The notes under the pieces are model-generated. The model ran no database searches. It saw only the letters and a program-made list of their open reading frames with translations, and had not been told where the DNA came from. The translations under genes and the position numbers were made by a program. Shown piece after piece: positions 1 through 12,159 of a stretch of DNA of 64,000 nt. Every line of letters starts with the position of its first letter. Within the stretch, counting starts at the first letter, position 1. The stretch spans positions 1 through 64,000 of the forward strand of contig FWWN02000482.1 in assembly GCA_900175165.2 (NCBI GenBank). The letters are read 5' to 3'. The DNA comes from Rhizomucor pusillus. Its lineage: Eukaryota; Mucoromycota; Mucoromycetes; Mucorales; Lichtheimiaceae.

Positions 1-2150
1 AGTGCGCGTGGGGACTGACTAGTGCCGCCTCCTCCTGGTGGTCCCTGGATATATCGTTGACTTCTTGTCGACGTGAACCAAACGGCACTACTTTAGCATA
101 GAAATCTTTTGTCTTTCAATAGAGATTGCTTTTGACTTTAATCTTTTCATCTTCTTGTCTTCTTTTACAATAATGAATAAAGATAGCTCTTGTAAAAAGT
201 ACTCTTCCTCTGCTTTGCTTGTCTTGTCTTGCATGCATGTTGCGAGTGTTATGTGTCTTGAAAGTAATCTCCATTGAACGTGTGATCACTGCACAATACT
301 AGTTTGCTTTCACGTCTTTGGCTCTTCTGTTTACGCTGCCTCTAAAGATACTGTGAATAGCGTTTGGTGCGTCGAAACGCGTCGAGTCAAACAAAAAACG
401 ATACTCTGGCAGTCAAAATCGAAGTGGGCTGCTCCAACAATGAATCAAGATCCTGTAGCAAAGACAGGCTTCTTAGCAATGGGATGCAGTCAACATTTTT
501 CCATGACTAATGCCAGTGCTGTCCAACGCTCTGTAGCTTATTTCTTGATCTCGATTTCTTCTTCGTTGCGTACTGCTTCTACTACTGTCAAAATCACTTC
601 TTGGGAGGGGTGCACTTTCACGTGTTTGAAAAAGTTTTTCTCTTGCTTTCTCAGGCCCTCAGGACCTTTACTTTCCGATCAGTTTTTTGTCGCCGAGCGC
701 TTTACTTTGATGCGAGATTCCGTTTCTTCGCGCGTCAAGGATTCCATACGTACTCGCCGCATCTCTGTACGACGATTTTACGTTAATTTCATGCGGTATG
801 CAGACAGTCGCCCATTGTCAGTTCAAGCACCGCCTTGTCCGAACCGAAAAAGATGCAGTGTAAAAGAAGTATAACCAATACAGTTTGCAACATTCTGTAA
901 TCTACCAAAACATTAAAAATGTAAGAATGCTCAAGAGCTGTGTATGAACCATTACTGCGAGGCTTTGCGTTGTGCGTGCAAGCATGTTGACACTTGCGCC
1001 TCCTGGACACATGTATGAGAATACGAGTATTTATTTGGTCAGTATATCCTAGCATACATATATTCCCCAAGATGTAACCGAATCTATAGTGCGACTCGCA
1101 TTTGAATAAAACCAGATTCATCTGGACCGGGAGTCAGATGGAGAAATATGATGGAGATAAAGAGTGCTCAGTAATAGTGCATGCATCCTAATCTCACGTA
1201 TCATGACCGATAGCTGCCGAGATTTCCAAATTTAATTCATGAATGAGGTGAGCATCAGAGAGTGCTTATTGATAAAAAAGCACATCAGTGGAGATAGATT
1301 AGGCTAAGCAAGTACAGGATAAAAATGGAAAAGCAGGGCAATAAGGATGCTGGTTCCATTTTACACAGTGGTGGGCATATACTGTAAATGTATCACTGCA
1401 ATAAAAATATAATCCCTTTCTTTTTCCCCGAGGAGGAGGGAGATCGAGGAGTAAAATCCTTAGTGTGGTACACAGCAATGATCAGTGCTGCATTCTTTCC
1501 GATATTAGTACACTCTTCCAAAGGCTGCACGAGCCACATGGCCCAAAGCATATTGGTAATAAGTGGTGCGCTGAAGCGGAAATCACTCAATGTATGTGCA
1601 AACCCCCTTGGCACGCAAGGCGGCTTTGCATCTTTGCAGCATTTTTTTTCTGCAGTGTCATTGACGTTTGTGCTGCATGTCTTTATTATTGGCATTGTTC
1701 ACCGCAACGTGCTCTCACTGCTATCCTGATATGAATTATATTACCAACGTGCGTATCCAAAGAAATTTGCTAGCTCGCTTTCTGTGCGTGATATTTGCTC
1801 ATCGTGTGCTACAGCAGCACTTACATCTAATATGGTAATCGTCATTCCCGGGTTACCAATTGCTCTGAGAAAACAAACACAGCTGAAAAAGAAATTCATC
1901 CTTCTTGGGTCGATCTGCAATTCATGTTTCATCGAAACTTCTTGGTGGCTTGTAACCCATTGGCACGTGCGGATGAAGGATCAGCAAGGGGGTGATGCTT
2001 CCGATTGCTCTGAAGCGCGCTGCGGGGGTGGCGCTAGTTCGGTTCGGCTACCACACACCACGAGATATGAGATATAAAAACCCACGTTGTTCTCATCGTC
2101 TATTCCCTCTCGAAGAACTTATTATTCCGTCCTTGTGTGGAATATACAAC
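1..2150. other. Intergenic region without a recognisable intact gene
   Basis: No reading frame here has domain-like composition together with usable splice sites. Reading frames of 60-170 codons occur on both strands but overlap one another and resemble no family I know. A possible decayed minus-strand frame at about 353-762 is listed separately. The right end is the promoter of the Zn2Cys6 gene, with a TATAAAA sequence at 2073-2079, about 70 bp before its ATG. Confidence 0.5.
353..762 (-). pseudogene. Possible decayed protein-coding relic
   Basis: From an ATG at 762 the minus strand reads as a charged, Lys/Arg/Glu-rich polypeptide (for example MRRVRMESLTREETESR and HVKVHPSQEVILTVVEAV) interrupted by several in-frame stops. 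The composition between stops is protein-like. No family was recognised; an old transposon-encoded frame is possible but not shown. Boundaries are approximate. Confidence 0.2.
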
Positions 2151-2879
2151 ATGATGACTACATCCACCACCACCACTGATCCGAGCCCCAAGCCATGGCG
2201 CGTTGCCTTCCTTGCTGAACATGATATGTTTCGATGCTCCCCTAAATTTTCTTCCCTTAGCACCTCTCCTCCTTCCGCTGCTGCTCCTCCGCCGCTTCCG
2301 TCGACCATCACGACGACCGCCGCCGCTGCAGCAGCAGCTACTTCAACAGCCCCGCGTCGCCTCAGCTCCGGTTCTGCATGCGAGACATGCCGACGGCGCA
2401 AGACAAAGTGCGATGGTGGTCAGCCGTGCGCCTACTGCGCCTCGAATCGGATCGAGTGCCTTCATCGTCCCAGCAAGAAACGCTCGACGCATCAATTATA
2501 CAAAGTATCCGAGTTCAGATCAAGAGGCATCATGAAACAGGCGAGTTGTCCATCTTTCCTTGCAGCACGTCGCGCGTCATCTTCTTCTCCATCTTCTTCA
2601 GCCATGATTGGAAACGCAACCGATCGACCTGTAACAAAGGAGGAGATACCAAGTATGATGGGTAAGTGGTGGTACACATAGACGCATTCGCGGCAACGCC
2701 CTTGTTTGTCGTAACTCACAAAATTTCCAAAATAATTAGATCAACTCTCTTGTCGAACTTTCTCTGCAGTGACGCTGGCTGCTGTTGATCGCAGTCCAAA
2801 CTATCCAATCTATCCTTTATCTCCACCTCCTCCAGCATCTTCCCATCATTACAATCGCCGAGGCTACGCTTCCGACTAG
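2151..2879 (+). CDS. Small Zn2Cys6 binuclear-cluster protein
   Basis: Putative fungal DNA-binding transcription regulator of 206 residues, with exons 2151-2661 and 2770-2879. The intron runs from GTAAGT to CTGCAG and keeps the frame. A perfect C-x2-C-x6-C-x5-C-x2-C-x6-C cluster (Cys 77, 80, 87, 93, 96, 103) has the basic RRRKTK loop typical of Gal4-type domains. The N-terminal 70 residues are low-complexity Ser/Thr/Ala/Pro. The C-terminus is short and proline-rich, ending GYASD. No fungal transcription-factor middle domain is present, so the protein is much smaller than typical members; it may act through partners or be a small regulator. ATG 2151 was chosen because it follows a TATA-like element at 2073-2079; a second ATG follows immediately. 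The DNA-binding role is inferred from the motif; its targets are unknown. Confidence 0.8.
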
Positions 2880-3680
2880 ATCAACTCTGGAACGCTTCCT
2901 CCTTTTTTCATCTCGAACGCTATTTATGGTATATTTTTTCCCATCTCTCTCAGTCTACCATTCTCGCTCTCTCTCTCTCTCTTTCTCTTTTCCTTTCTCT
3001 CTCTATATCTCTCTCTCTCCGTTTTGCTAACCCATTCCCTCTCTCCCACAATCTCATCCATCTCTGTCCCATACTTGATCAGTCCTTAAGCGACCCCATT
3101 CCATCATACATCTTTTTTCACTTTTTGTCTCTTTACATTTCCCTATGCCCAGTTCAAATCGCGTCCCCTCGTCGTGTGCGCGCAACAGCTGTAGTTTTAT
3201 GGATCATTTTTCTCTTTACATATTTCACACGCCGTCCTTATATGTAAATACAATAAAGCTAAACATATATCAACATTTACACATCCGGTATCCATGTCAA
3301 CAGTCGGTTATTCATATCAAACGATTGTTGGTTTATCAAGGAAAAAATTTCTTGTTGGTGCGAGCGTGCGCGTGGAGCGCGTAATTTTTTGGCTGACTCT
3401 TCACCAAAAATCGTGTAGTCCCTTCTCCCCCAAATCGTCACAAAAGTATATTTTTGGTAGTCATATTAGTGTACCTGAAAACATGTCAACATCGTGCAAA
3501 GTTACCTATTTCAACGCATCGTTTCCGCAAGAAGAATAAGTTGAAACTGCTGACGCGAAGTTCGACGAACGTTTGAATCGATTTGTTGACTTTCACTTGA
3601 ACATCGGCTGAGCGATGTGTAATGTTAGCAGCAACCTGAAAGTTCAAGGAGGATCAGCACGTCTTTAACTTCAATTCCAG
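2880..3680. other. Intergenic: pyrimidine-rich 3' flank
   Basis: A long CT-rich stretch (strongest at about 2950-3030) follows the Zn2Cys6 gene and is probably its 3' UTR and terminator region. The rest is AT-rich. No gene was recognised before the decayed frame that starts near 3682. Confidence 0.5.
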
Positions 3681-3681
3681 C

Positions 3682-5167
3682 ATGAAAAGAAGCTTAAGGG
3701 ATCATGTTTCGTGCACAACGAATGCAATTGAATCTTATCATAACATTTCATACAACATTATTCGAGAAAACATGCCTCTTTCTGTCAGTCTACGCCAAAT
3801 TTTGCAATTAGCGAAAAACGATGAAAGGGATATCACCAATTTCCATGAACATGGAGGATTGCGTCCCAGCTACAACTGAAGAAACAGGATATGAACTCCT
3901 AGAAAAATTCGTAGCAGATTTTATCAAGCAAGTGACAGTCATGCACCCGATTTCATGGAAGCACTTACGGTAGAAGATGACGAAAGGGACAATCCACCAC
4001 GTCTCCAACAAAAAAAATGGTAGCGACACACGCTATGCAAGTTACCGAAGAAAGATGTCGTAGCAATCATTCAATCTGATACGAACGAATTGGCTCATTG
4101 GAATGAAACAGACCTCACAGCTTTGTCCTGTGAAGATTCTGATATCATTCAAGAGTTTATCAAGACCGGATACACCGAGTCTGGGACTTGACAAAAATGC
4201 AACATATATTAAATTGGTTGACGAAGCCTTGAAAGATTTCGTTCCAAGTCGAGATTACAATGAGAAAAACAGCATGGAAGAACATGACGTTGGAGTAATT
4301 AGTGATGAAGATATGGAGATGATCGAGACACAGCTGCCGAATCCTGGACCAAGCTCGGGCTATAACTTGGAATTAAATCCAAATAGGCATAATTCATGCT
4401 ATGGTATTCAGTGTTGCCTTATATCGATATTGGACGAATCGCGGCACAGACCAGCGATCCTGCTGATGTGATGTTGTATCAGACATCCGAACTGGTACAT
4501 GATCCAGCATTAAGAATCCATGCCTTAGAAAGGATGCGCCATTTCGTTTGGAACAGCATATTTAAGCTGTATGATTCTCACGGAGAAAATTTCTATAACC
4601 AAAATGACATGCACGATGTCATTGATTTCGTTGAAGATTTTATGCAACAAACGTCGCCACTGTTTGCCATCAATTTCAAATATGATCTAGGACGATATAA
4701 CATATGGTACACCGATCAAAATCATGCTTATTTCATTGATCCAAAACCAGCCGAATGCAACACCCTGAACAGCGTACTCCCATCTTTCAGCCCGTCGGTA
4801 ATAGAGGAGTATCGTTTGACAGAATCGAGTCAAGGATTTGCAGACGCTTATCTATGCATCAAAAAGCAAGCAACAAAAAGGCAATGCGTAACTTACGGCG
4901 GCCTGGCATTTCAGAGCAATATACCTTGTAACGAACCAAAGTTTTTGCTTATGGCTGACAGGCTTGGTGGCATATCAGGATGCATGAAAAATATCAGATT
5001 CCTTTATCGCATGCAGATATGCCACCAAACGAATCAACTGCAAGGAACTATCCACTCCTCTGCTCAATGAGGATACCACTTTCACACCACCTCTGTCATC
5101 GACAGTAACGGATGCCTCTTCCTTGCACCTTGAGATAATATACGCAGACCTGGCATCCATATACTGA
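3682..5167 (+). pseudogene. Decayed protein-coding gene of unknown family
   Basis: Protein-like stretches continue along the plus strand but switch frame repeatedly. They are: a first piece at 3682-3879; a piece including YELLEKFVADFIK near 3890-4020; a piece ending HWNETDLTALSCEDSDIIQE near 4060-4190; an acidic piece DEDMEMIETQLP near 4200-4390; a long piece at 4396-5070 (including YNIWYTDQNHAYFIDPKP); and a tail ending YADLASIY with TGA at 5165-5167. No consistent GT-AG introns join them, so small insertions or deletions are the simpler explanation. The parent would have been around 450-500 residues. I do not recognise the family. A transposon-derived or lineage-specific protein is possible. 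The start is approximate. Confidence 0.5.
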
Positions 5168-5439
5168 CAGAAGGTGAAACTGAGTTTGAGCGGCACTACA
5201 ACACCGTAAAAAATCCAATGATCATTTGCTACATGAAAATATAGACATTATAATAATTATATACATGAATATTTAGTTAGTAAATAATAGTCATTTTAGA
5301 TAGGAACGATATGTTTTCATCAGCATCCTATGATGGTGTAGTATGATCGTGTAAGATGACAGTTATTACACGAACAACGGGGGTGGGGGCCTACATGATT
5401 TTTTCGTCGGCCTCTTCTTTAACCAGGTTATTGAAACAA

Positions 5440-6177
5440 ATGTCAGCTGGTAACAAGGGTCCCAAGGTGTTTGTAAGCCCACGCGTCGGTTGAAATTCAA
5501 GGTATGAGGGCGCAATCTAGAAAAAACGAGAAAAGAAATCTTGTCGTTACTCATTCTCCCAACCACCCCCCATCAACTCTGCTTCTAGCTTTACTATGAC
5601 ATTGCGCCCAAGACTGCCGAGAAATTTCGTGCGCTGTGCACCGGTGAAAAGGGCATAGGGCAATTGGGCAAGCCTTTGCACTACAAGAATAGCCACTTCC
5701 ACCGCGTCATCCCTCGCTTTACGGCTCAAGGTGGAGGTAAGAAAACTGCATAGTCATCTTTTTTACATACACATATACTAACCGAGCCATAGAATCACTC
5801 ACAGCAATGGTATCGGTGGTGAATCCATCTATGGCCGAAAGTTCCCCGAGTAAGTTACCAAAGGGATGATGTTCTGCTACTGTAGAACTTTCTGACAGTT
5901 GATATAGTGAGAACTTTAAGATCAAGCACACTCGCAGGGGTCTCTTGTCCCATGGCAAACTCTGAACACTGACGCTTACTACTAGAACACCAATGGATCC
6001 CAATTCTTTATCACTTTCACTGCTACTCCATGGTTGAATGGCAGCCACACTGTGTTTGGCGAAGTCGTTGATGATGACATGATGGCTTTGAATTTCTTGG
6101 AAGCATACGGCATCCAGTCCGGTGTCACCCTTGCAAAGAATGAGATTGTCGATTGCGGTGATGTCAAAGAAGAATAG
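5440..6177 (+). pseudogene. Cyclophilin (peptidyl-prolyl isomerase) pseudogene
   Basis: The plus strand encodes broken pieces of a cyclophilin of the type with a GKPLHYK-like insertion (cytosolic Cyp/Cyp40 style). They are: MSAGNKGPKVF at 5440; [17 protein letters not shown] and [13 protein letters not shown] at about 5590-5731; GIGGESIYGRKFPE near 5815-5862; and [20 protein letters not shown] through a C-terminus ending GDVKEE at 6177. Intron-like boundaries remain between the pieces. The first exon has lost part of the FDI.IGG region and its frame. The block around the expected HTGPGLLSMAN motif is altered, with an extra base. About 20 unrelated bases with a frameshift sit before TNGSQFF. 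Intact copies must exist elsewhere in the genome if the activity is needed. It is convergent with SLA1. Confidence 0.8.
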
Positions 6178-6271
6178 AAACGTAAAGCTATTTTTTAGAT
6201 TCTTTTTCTTCTAGATACCATACAAAATATATCTTGCGGTCTTCCTTTTTTTCAATCTCATTGTTTGCTTT

Positions 6272-9200
6272 TTACCAACGGTTGTAAAACTGTTGCTGTG
6301 GTGGTTGTTGCTGCTGAGGCTGACCAATCATTTGTGGATTACCAAAAGGTGGTTGTTGCTGCTGCATAGGAACGAACCCGGTAGCCTGCGGTTGCTGGAA
6401 CATGCCTGGCTGCTGCTGTTGTTGTTGCCCAGAGTTGAACACGCTGGGTGCATTCACATCTACAGATTTAAATATGGCGTACTTGTCTCCTGGCAACGAG
6501 GATTGCATGTAACCAGGCTGTTGCTGCGCATTCGCAAAATTGTTGTTGCCGGTCATCGAAGCAAACACTTGGGATGGTTGCAAAGAAGTGTTGTTCGCAG
6601 GGAACCCAGTCTGCTGCTGAAGCACCGGTGCAGGCGGTCGAGGTGACGGGGAACCGCCAAAGGGATTATCGGGTGTAGCGTTAGCCCACGATCTCATGCC
6701 AGTAGGTTGACTAGCAACTCCAGTGCTCTGCGAACCAGGTTGCATGCCGGTGTTCGTTGGAAGCAATGGCTGAGGCAACGCTGAATTGAGAGGTACTTGT
6801 TGCACAAATTGCTGTCCCTGAATCGGCGAAGGCTGCATAAACTGTTGAGAAGCAAACTGATTAGGCGACCGCGGTGGGAGTGGCGGTTGTTGTTGCTGTG
6901 GCTGCTGTTGATTGAACTGCATAGTCATTTGTTGCACGTGGGACAGCTGCGGCTGTTGTTGCTGTTGCGGTATTTGAGGCTGCTGCTGGATTTGAGGTTG
7001 CTGTACCTGCATTTGCGGCGTCGATTGCTGCTGCGCAGAAGGCTGCGTCGATGGCTGTTGCTGCTGCGGGCTGCCTGTCCACTGAGAGAGGAGCTGAGGG
7101 TCTATCTTGATTTGTTGAGACGTTGGTGCTGTTGGTCGTTGGCGTGGTGGCAGCACCGGTGCAGTGGTCTGAGTAGTATTGACAGGAGAAGAAGAAGACC
7201 AGCTAGAACTGGAAGCTGCAGCAGGTTTCGGTGCTACGCTTGGAGAAGAGGAAGGTCGCGGTGTCCAGGCATCATCCGCAAATCCAGTCTGGGAAGTTGG
7301 AGCAGGTGGAGCTGAGGGCGCTGGAGGAGCAGATGGCGGTGGTGGTGAAGGTGCCTGTTGATTTTGTGATTGTGGTCTTTGCGAAGGAGATGAGGTACTG
7401 GCTGGTGTAGGTTGCAAAGGTTGAGAGCTAAGTTGACTCTTTATCTTTTCCATATAATCTGAATTGACTCCCTTCGGCGCAGTCGTGTTTGGTGAAGGAC
7501 GGCCAGTGCCTATTGATACATGTGTTATTACCACAGCACCCTACGCTGCAAAACGTCCAAAAACCGAATCACTAACCTCTCCTTTGCAAAGTGACACCTT
7601 GAGGAGCAGGTGTGGGAGCGGAAGATTCTGAGCGCCCAGAGTTGAGTTCTTCCTGCAGTTGCCGTGCAATTCTCTCATCTTCCTCGATTTGTCTCTGGGT
7701 ATCATCCACATAGTCGTTATCGTCATCAATAATACTCGCTCCTCCAAAGGTGACGGTCTTTTTAACCTTCCTCTTGGGCGCGCCCTCGTCATCAGATGGT
7801 GGTTCAGGAACGTTGGTCTCAAGATACCGTTGGAGACGCTGGACGTGGGATTCAGTCATTCCCAAAGACTTCATTTTTCTATGCGTCAAGTTATCCAGAT
7901 CTGCAGGTCCCAACTTTTCATTCTGGAAAGCTATTGCGTAGCGTCGGCTGCTTTCCTTGGGAATGTTCACTTTAACGAAATACTCGAACCAATCCCAATC
8001 CCGGTTCTTGTTTGCAAGATGGGCCAACGGTATATCATCGCTCTTATCATCCACCAATCTTTCACCTGTCTCTTGTTCAATGTATCGCAGATCCTCTACG
8101 CACATTTTCTGCACAGGTACGTCAATCTTGACACCATTGATCTTGTGTAAACGGATTTTGCCATTGTGATAAGCGAGGAACTGAGCTTCCACTTTAAACG
8201 CGCCCGTGCGATCGGTCCATGTTCGCACTTTTGATGGATCTGGTTTGCCAGGATCTTGTGCTTGCTTTGGACGTTCCGGCAAGGAGCGATTGTTGGGAAC
8301 AGCAATAGACTGCACAGTGCGCGGCGAGGGCATGGTACGCCCAGCAGGCGGTTTTACAGGAGGAGGTGGTGCGGGGATCTGACTACGTCGAGGCGACGCG
8401 CTGCCTTGCGCTGCCGCCGATGCAGCAGCTGCAGCAGCTTGTCTCTTAGCTTCCTGTTCCTGTCTTTTTCTCTCTTCTTCAAGCTTTCTTTGCCTCTCTG
8501 CTTCGGCCTGACGAGCTCTTTCTTCTTCTTGTCTACGTCGTTCTTCCTCCTCTTGTAAACGGCGTTGCCTAGCAGCAGCTGCTTCTGCCTCTCTACGCTG
8601 ACGCTCCTGCTCTTCTTCCTCTTGCTTTCGACGTTGCTCCTCCTCTTTTTTAAGATCTGCCTCGTATTCGTCCTGGAACTGCACGTACGTTGCTGGTACA
8701 ATACCCGCTCGACCGTCTTGGTATTCAATGTTCCACCATTCACCGCTGCTTACATAATCGGTAACCAACACCTGATCATACTCCTTGATAGATATTTCTT
8801 CTGGTCCTTCTGCTTGAAAATCATACAATGCGATAGCCCAGCGTGGTTCACAAGGCGGCTCTGGTTCACTCTCAGGCACAGGTTCATGCTCAGGCTGAGG
8901 CTGATGATACTGTTGCTGAGGTTCTGGTTGGCTAGGTGGTTGATGATGTATATCTCCATTCTGCGCAGAGTCGTCACGATGATGCTGCTGAGCACTGGCC
9001 AACCGCTGAGATTCTTCTATTTTTGCAATAACAGCCTTTGCTTCTGATTTCGAAGCAGCCTGGAAATCCAACGCCGTTCGCATAGCATCTGCGATTTCAA
9101 TGTGAATGTTCTTGCCGTCCATTGAACTAGTGCTGATATCTGCAACGTTGTACTGGCGCACAGGCGAAGCTTTATCTGTTTCACTGCCGTAGCACAGCAT

Positions 9201-10015
9201 TCCATTGCCGACAAGCAAATTGCCTTTGCTCTTTTTCTTTTTCTTTTTGTCCACATCGTACTCGTTGACTGACCACGACATCACTTCATCGCTCGCAGTA
9301 TTCGCATTCTAATCAAAATCATTAAATACTTGCGTCTCTCTGTATACATGCTGCCAAAGGGTGTACCCACAGACAATGCAGAGAAAACGGATACTGGCGG
9401 CTGTGCTTCCGCGTGTGCTGCTGCTGCTGCTGTTGTTGTTGTTGTCTCCGAAGAAACTGGTTGATCGTGTTGCTGGATTGCGGAAGTGCTGCTATCTGTC
9501 ACCTGCTGATTCGAAACCTGCATAAATAGTGAATTTGCCAAACCCAACTCTAAAACAATGAATCCCTTCGTACCTCTTCGATGTAGTTACTAGGAATCAA
9601 GCCGATTGTTCCGTTCTTTGCTTTGACCAGAAACCAGTCAGGATCGTCGTTTTCGTATAGAATCATCACATCGTCTTCTTGGAAGCTTAATTCCTCGTCC
9701 TGCTGAGCGGTGTAATCGTAGAGCGCCTTGACTGTTCCAATTGGCTCAGCCTATTTATGGTTGCATATACATTTAGCAATCTATCCCTCCAGCCAGGCGT
9801 GAGATATCACACTCTACCTCGTCAACGTAATTTGCCGGAACAAGGCCAACGGGCCCCACTTGGTCAAGCGAAGCTGTCTTTAGTTGAGCCTTCCACCAGT
9901 CGGGATCTTCCTCTTTGTCGAGAATGTACAAGACATCGTCTTCTTTGAAAGTCAATTCATCTTCTGATTGAGCCTTATAATCATACAGAGCTTTGCATAT
10001 AGAAGTGTACTTCAT
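6272..10015 (-). CDS. SLA1: Sla1-like endocytic scaffold protein
   Basis: Adaptor that couples clathrin-coated endocytic sites to Arp2/3-driven actin assembly at the plasma membrane. Exons 10015-9818, 9750-9574, 9517-9371, 9308-7577 and 7509-6272 keep the frame and give about 1163 residues (yeast Sla1 is 1244). Domain order matches Sla1: SH3-1 (about 5-62), SH3-2 (70-123), an Ala/Thr-rich linker, SH3-3 (328-387), a long Glu/Arg/Gln coiled coil (387-472), SHD1 (530-587, which in yeast binds NPFxD cargo signals), SAM-like SHD2 (607-672), then a Gln/Pro-rich tail. The tail holds Prk1-type phosphorylation motifs such as VLQQQTG and VASQPTG. Start ATG 10015 directly precedes the first SH3 domain. 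The third intron uses a GTGGGT donor, the only one that keeps the frame. Poly-Gln and poly-Ala tracts come from CAG/GCN-type repeats. Confidence 0.92.
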
Positions 10016-10563
10016 GGTGGGATTATAGACACGGATTATGGAAAGGGAAATGACAATGAGCGGCGGGAGAGTGAATGAGAGGGAGAAAGAGAAAGAAAGA
10101 ACAAAAGAAGGTTGAAACTACTAGTTGGTATGCACACGGAAAGTTGCCTAGATACGGAAAAAAGGAACAGTCTGTCGCCCAGACTGACAAACGTTGCGCT
10201 TTAATGGAAATGAATGAAGATGGCGAAAACTGGAAATAAAAACGAGTTTAGAAGAAATAAGCGGGCACGAACAGCCTCGCCAGATATGGGAACCGCCGTC
10301 ATGATGTCAGGTATACACATCTTCCAGAGAAGATGGTACCTTAGAAATATTGTAATTCTTATCAATCCAATGTGATTGTTGGCAATATCAACGCAGAAAA
10401 CCCAAAAGTAATAATGCATCCCAGCCAGCGTAGCACACTTATAAGTACAGTAGTATATGTATATTCATTTCTTAGGAGGACGACGGTAAACGATAGATGG
10501 TTTGAGTCACACTGGCGAGGACTGGGAGGATGGGTTGTATCGATGGGGTATATGTAAACATAT
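10016..10563. other. Intergenic: SLA1 promoter and RSR1 3' flank
   Basis: The SLA1 side carries purine-rich sequence (about 10060-10110) that reads as a pyrimidine-rich leader on the gene strand. I see no further gene in the rest. Confidence 0.5.
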
Positions 10564-11263
10564 TTACAGTACAATGCATTTTAGTCTTTTCCTGGTTTTC
10601 TCCCTGGCGGGATTTAGGCGGTTGATCTGTCTGACAAGGTCGTAAAATACTTCATCGACGTTTATCTTGTACATGGCCGAAGTCTCGTAAAAGGGTTTTC
10701 CGCCCCATTTCTGTGACAACATCATCCCCTGCTCCCGTGATACCATCCGTTCATCCTCCAGATCGCACTTGTTGCCGACGAGAACCATAGGTACCTATAT
10801 GACAATTGATTTATCAACGCGATCAAATGGTATTCTCTCTTGAAGCTTACGTTGTCTGTCTCCTTGACACGTAAAATCTGTTTCCGCAAGTCATGCAGGT
10901 CGGAAAGTGTCACCACGCTCGTGATTGAAAATACAAGCAGGAATCCTTGACCACTTTTCATATACAGATCACGCATAGCTGTAAACTGTTCCGTGCCGGC
11001 CGTGTCCAGAATTTCCAAAACGCACTGCTGTCCATCCACTTCCACCTGTTTTCGGTAAGAATCTTCAATCGTAGGATCGTATTTCTCCACAAATATAGAT
11101 TGCACAAACTGGACAGTCTGCAAAAATAAACATGTCAGCTATTACTCTTCTTCCTCCGCTTGGAAAAAAGTACACAATATTCATATTGATATAATTATAT
11201 CCTTACCAATGCTGATTTGCCGACACCTCCGGATCCCAACACGACTAATTTGTATTCTCTCAT
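10564..11263 (-). CDS. RSR1: Ras-family small GTPase, Rsr1/Rap1 type
   Basis: Membrane-anchored GTP switch; fungal Rsr1/Bud1 proteins select the site of polarised growth through Cdc24/Cdc42. Exons 11263-11207, 11117-10851 and 10794-10564 give 184 residues, the usual Rap length. Visible motifs are the P-loop [10 protein letters not shown], effector loop YDPTIEDSY, switch [10 protein letters not shown] with the Rap-type Thr before Glu-Gln, NKCD and ETSA. The C-terminus is Lys/Arg-rich and ends CIVL, a CAAX box predicted to be geranylgeranylated because of the terminal Leu. Introns follow codon 19, inside the P-loop region, and the DN residues before [11 protein letters not shown]; both are phase 0. 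Rap/Rsr1 is favoured over Ras by TEQF and the effector flanks. Its role in this organism is inferred from family knowledge. Confidence 0.93.
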
Positions 11264-12159
11264 TGTTCGAATCAAGAGCCAACGATTTACGTCACAGCAG
11301 AAATTGAGAAACAAAAGGGAAAAGGACACCAGTGAATGAGAGAGTAGAGACAAAGGTAAATATGTAAAGCAACAACACTTTACTCAAAGTCAAAAGGGGA
11401 AGAAAGGGAGAACAGGCGCTTTACACGAGGCCGAACAGAGGCCCAAAAACGAAGAAAGGGGCTTTCAGTGGATTGTCGCGTTCCTGGTTTCTTTTTTTCT
11501 TCTTTTGCCATTATATTTCACAGACGCCACAGTGCAAGATGCCAACTGTGCTGAAATACGTATATGTACGCGACTAGATCTTACTGCAAAGCTATCGTCG
11601 CACCAGGCGATGCTAGAAAACCTGCTGGGAAATATGTATGTAGCAGCCAACCAACCAGCCGGATTGAGTGTCGCCAGAACAATGCGGATCTCTCATTCAT
11701 CCGATAAAGTATACGGCACGCAATATCAAGCGTCAACCGGGACTGGTATGCCTTTCAAGTATGCATAGGAATGAGCACCCTTTCAAAATGGATAATGGCC
11801 TTGTTTGTCGATCTGCTTTCGTTCCCTTTTTTAGTATGAATTGTTTAAGAGATTCTATGGCTACAAAACCGTGTGGATTATTTTGCGCACGTCTAATCTG
11901 CCTCGAGAGCTGAGTAAATGAAAGCTTTATTCTTCAATACAATTGAGTAACCATATTCGAGACCGTTTAACCGAGCAGCCATCATGTGGAAAAATACTGG
12001 ATCGTAGCATTGCTGTGTCTCGTATTTTGCTGTCCAAAAACCTGCTTGCGGCGCGTCTCTTCGATATCCCTCTTTCTTACTTTCTTATGCATCCCATTCG
12101 CTCCTGATTGTATTGCTTTTTTATAAAGGTATAGATAGCATAAATAATGTATTTTATTG
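11264..12159. other. Intergenic: RSR1 promoter and DAO 3' flank
   Basis: About 900 bp with no recognisable gene. Polypyrimidine/purine tracts near 11280-11420 precede RSR1. Short reading frames on both strands lack domain-like content. Confidence 0.5.

Noticed and set aside
1388..1932. Overlapping frames on both strands that might form a small minus-strand gene
   Set aside because: No splice combination gave an uninterrupted frame; joining through the plausible GTAATA donor creates a stop, and no family was recognised.
6293..7361. Long plus-strand reading frames opposite the SLA1 tail
   Set aside because: They are antisense shadows of Gln/Pro-rich repeats (Leu/Trp/Arg-rich translations) without domain content.
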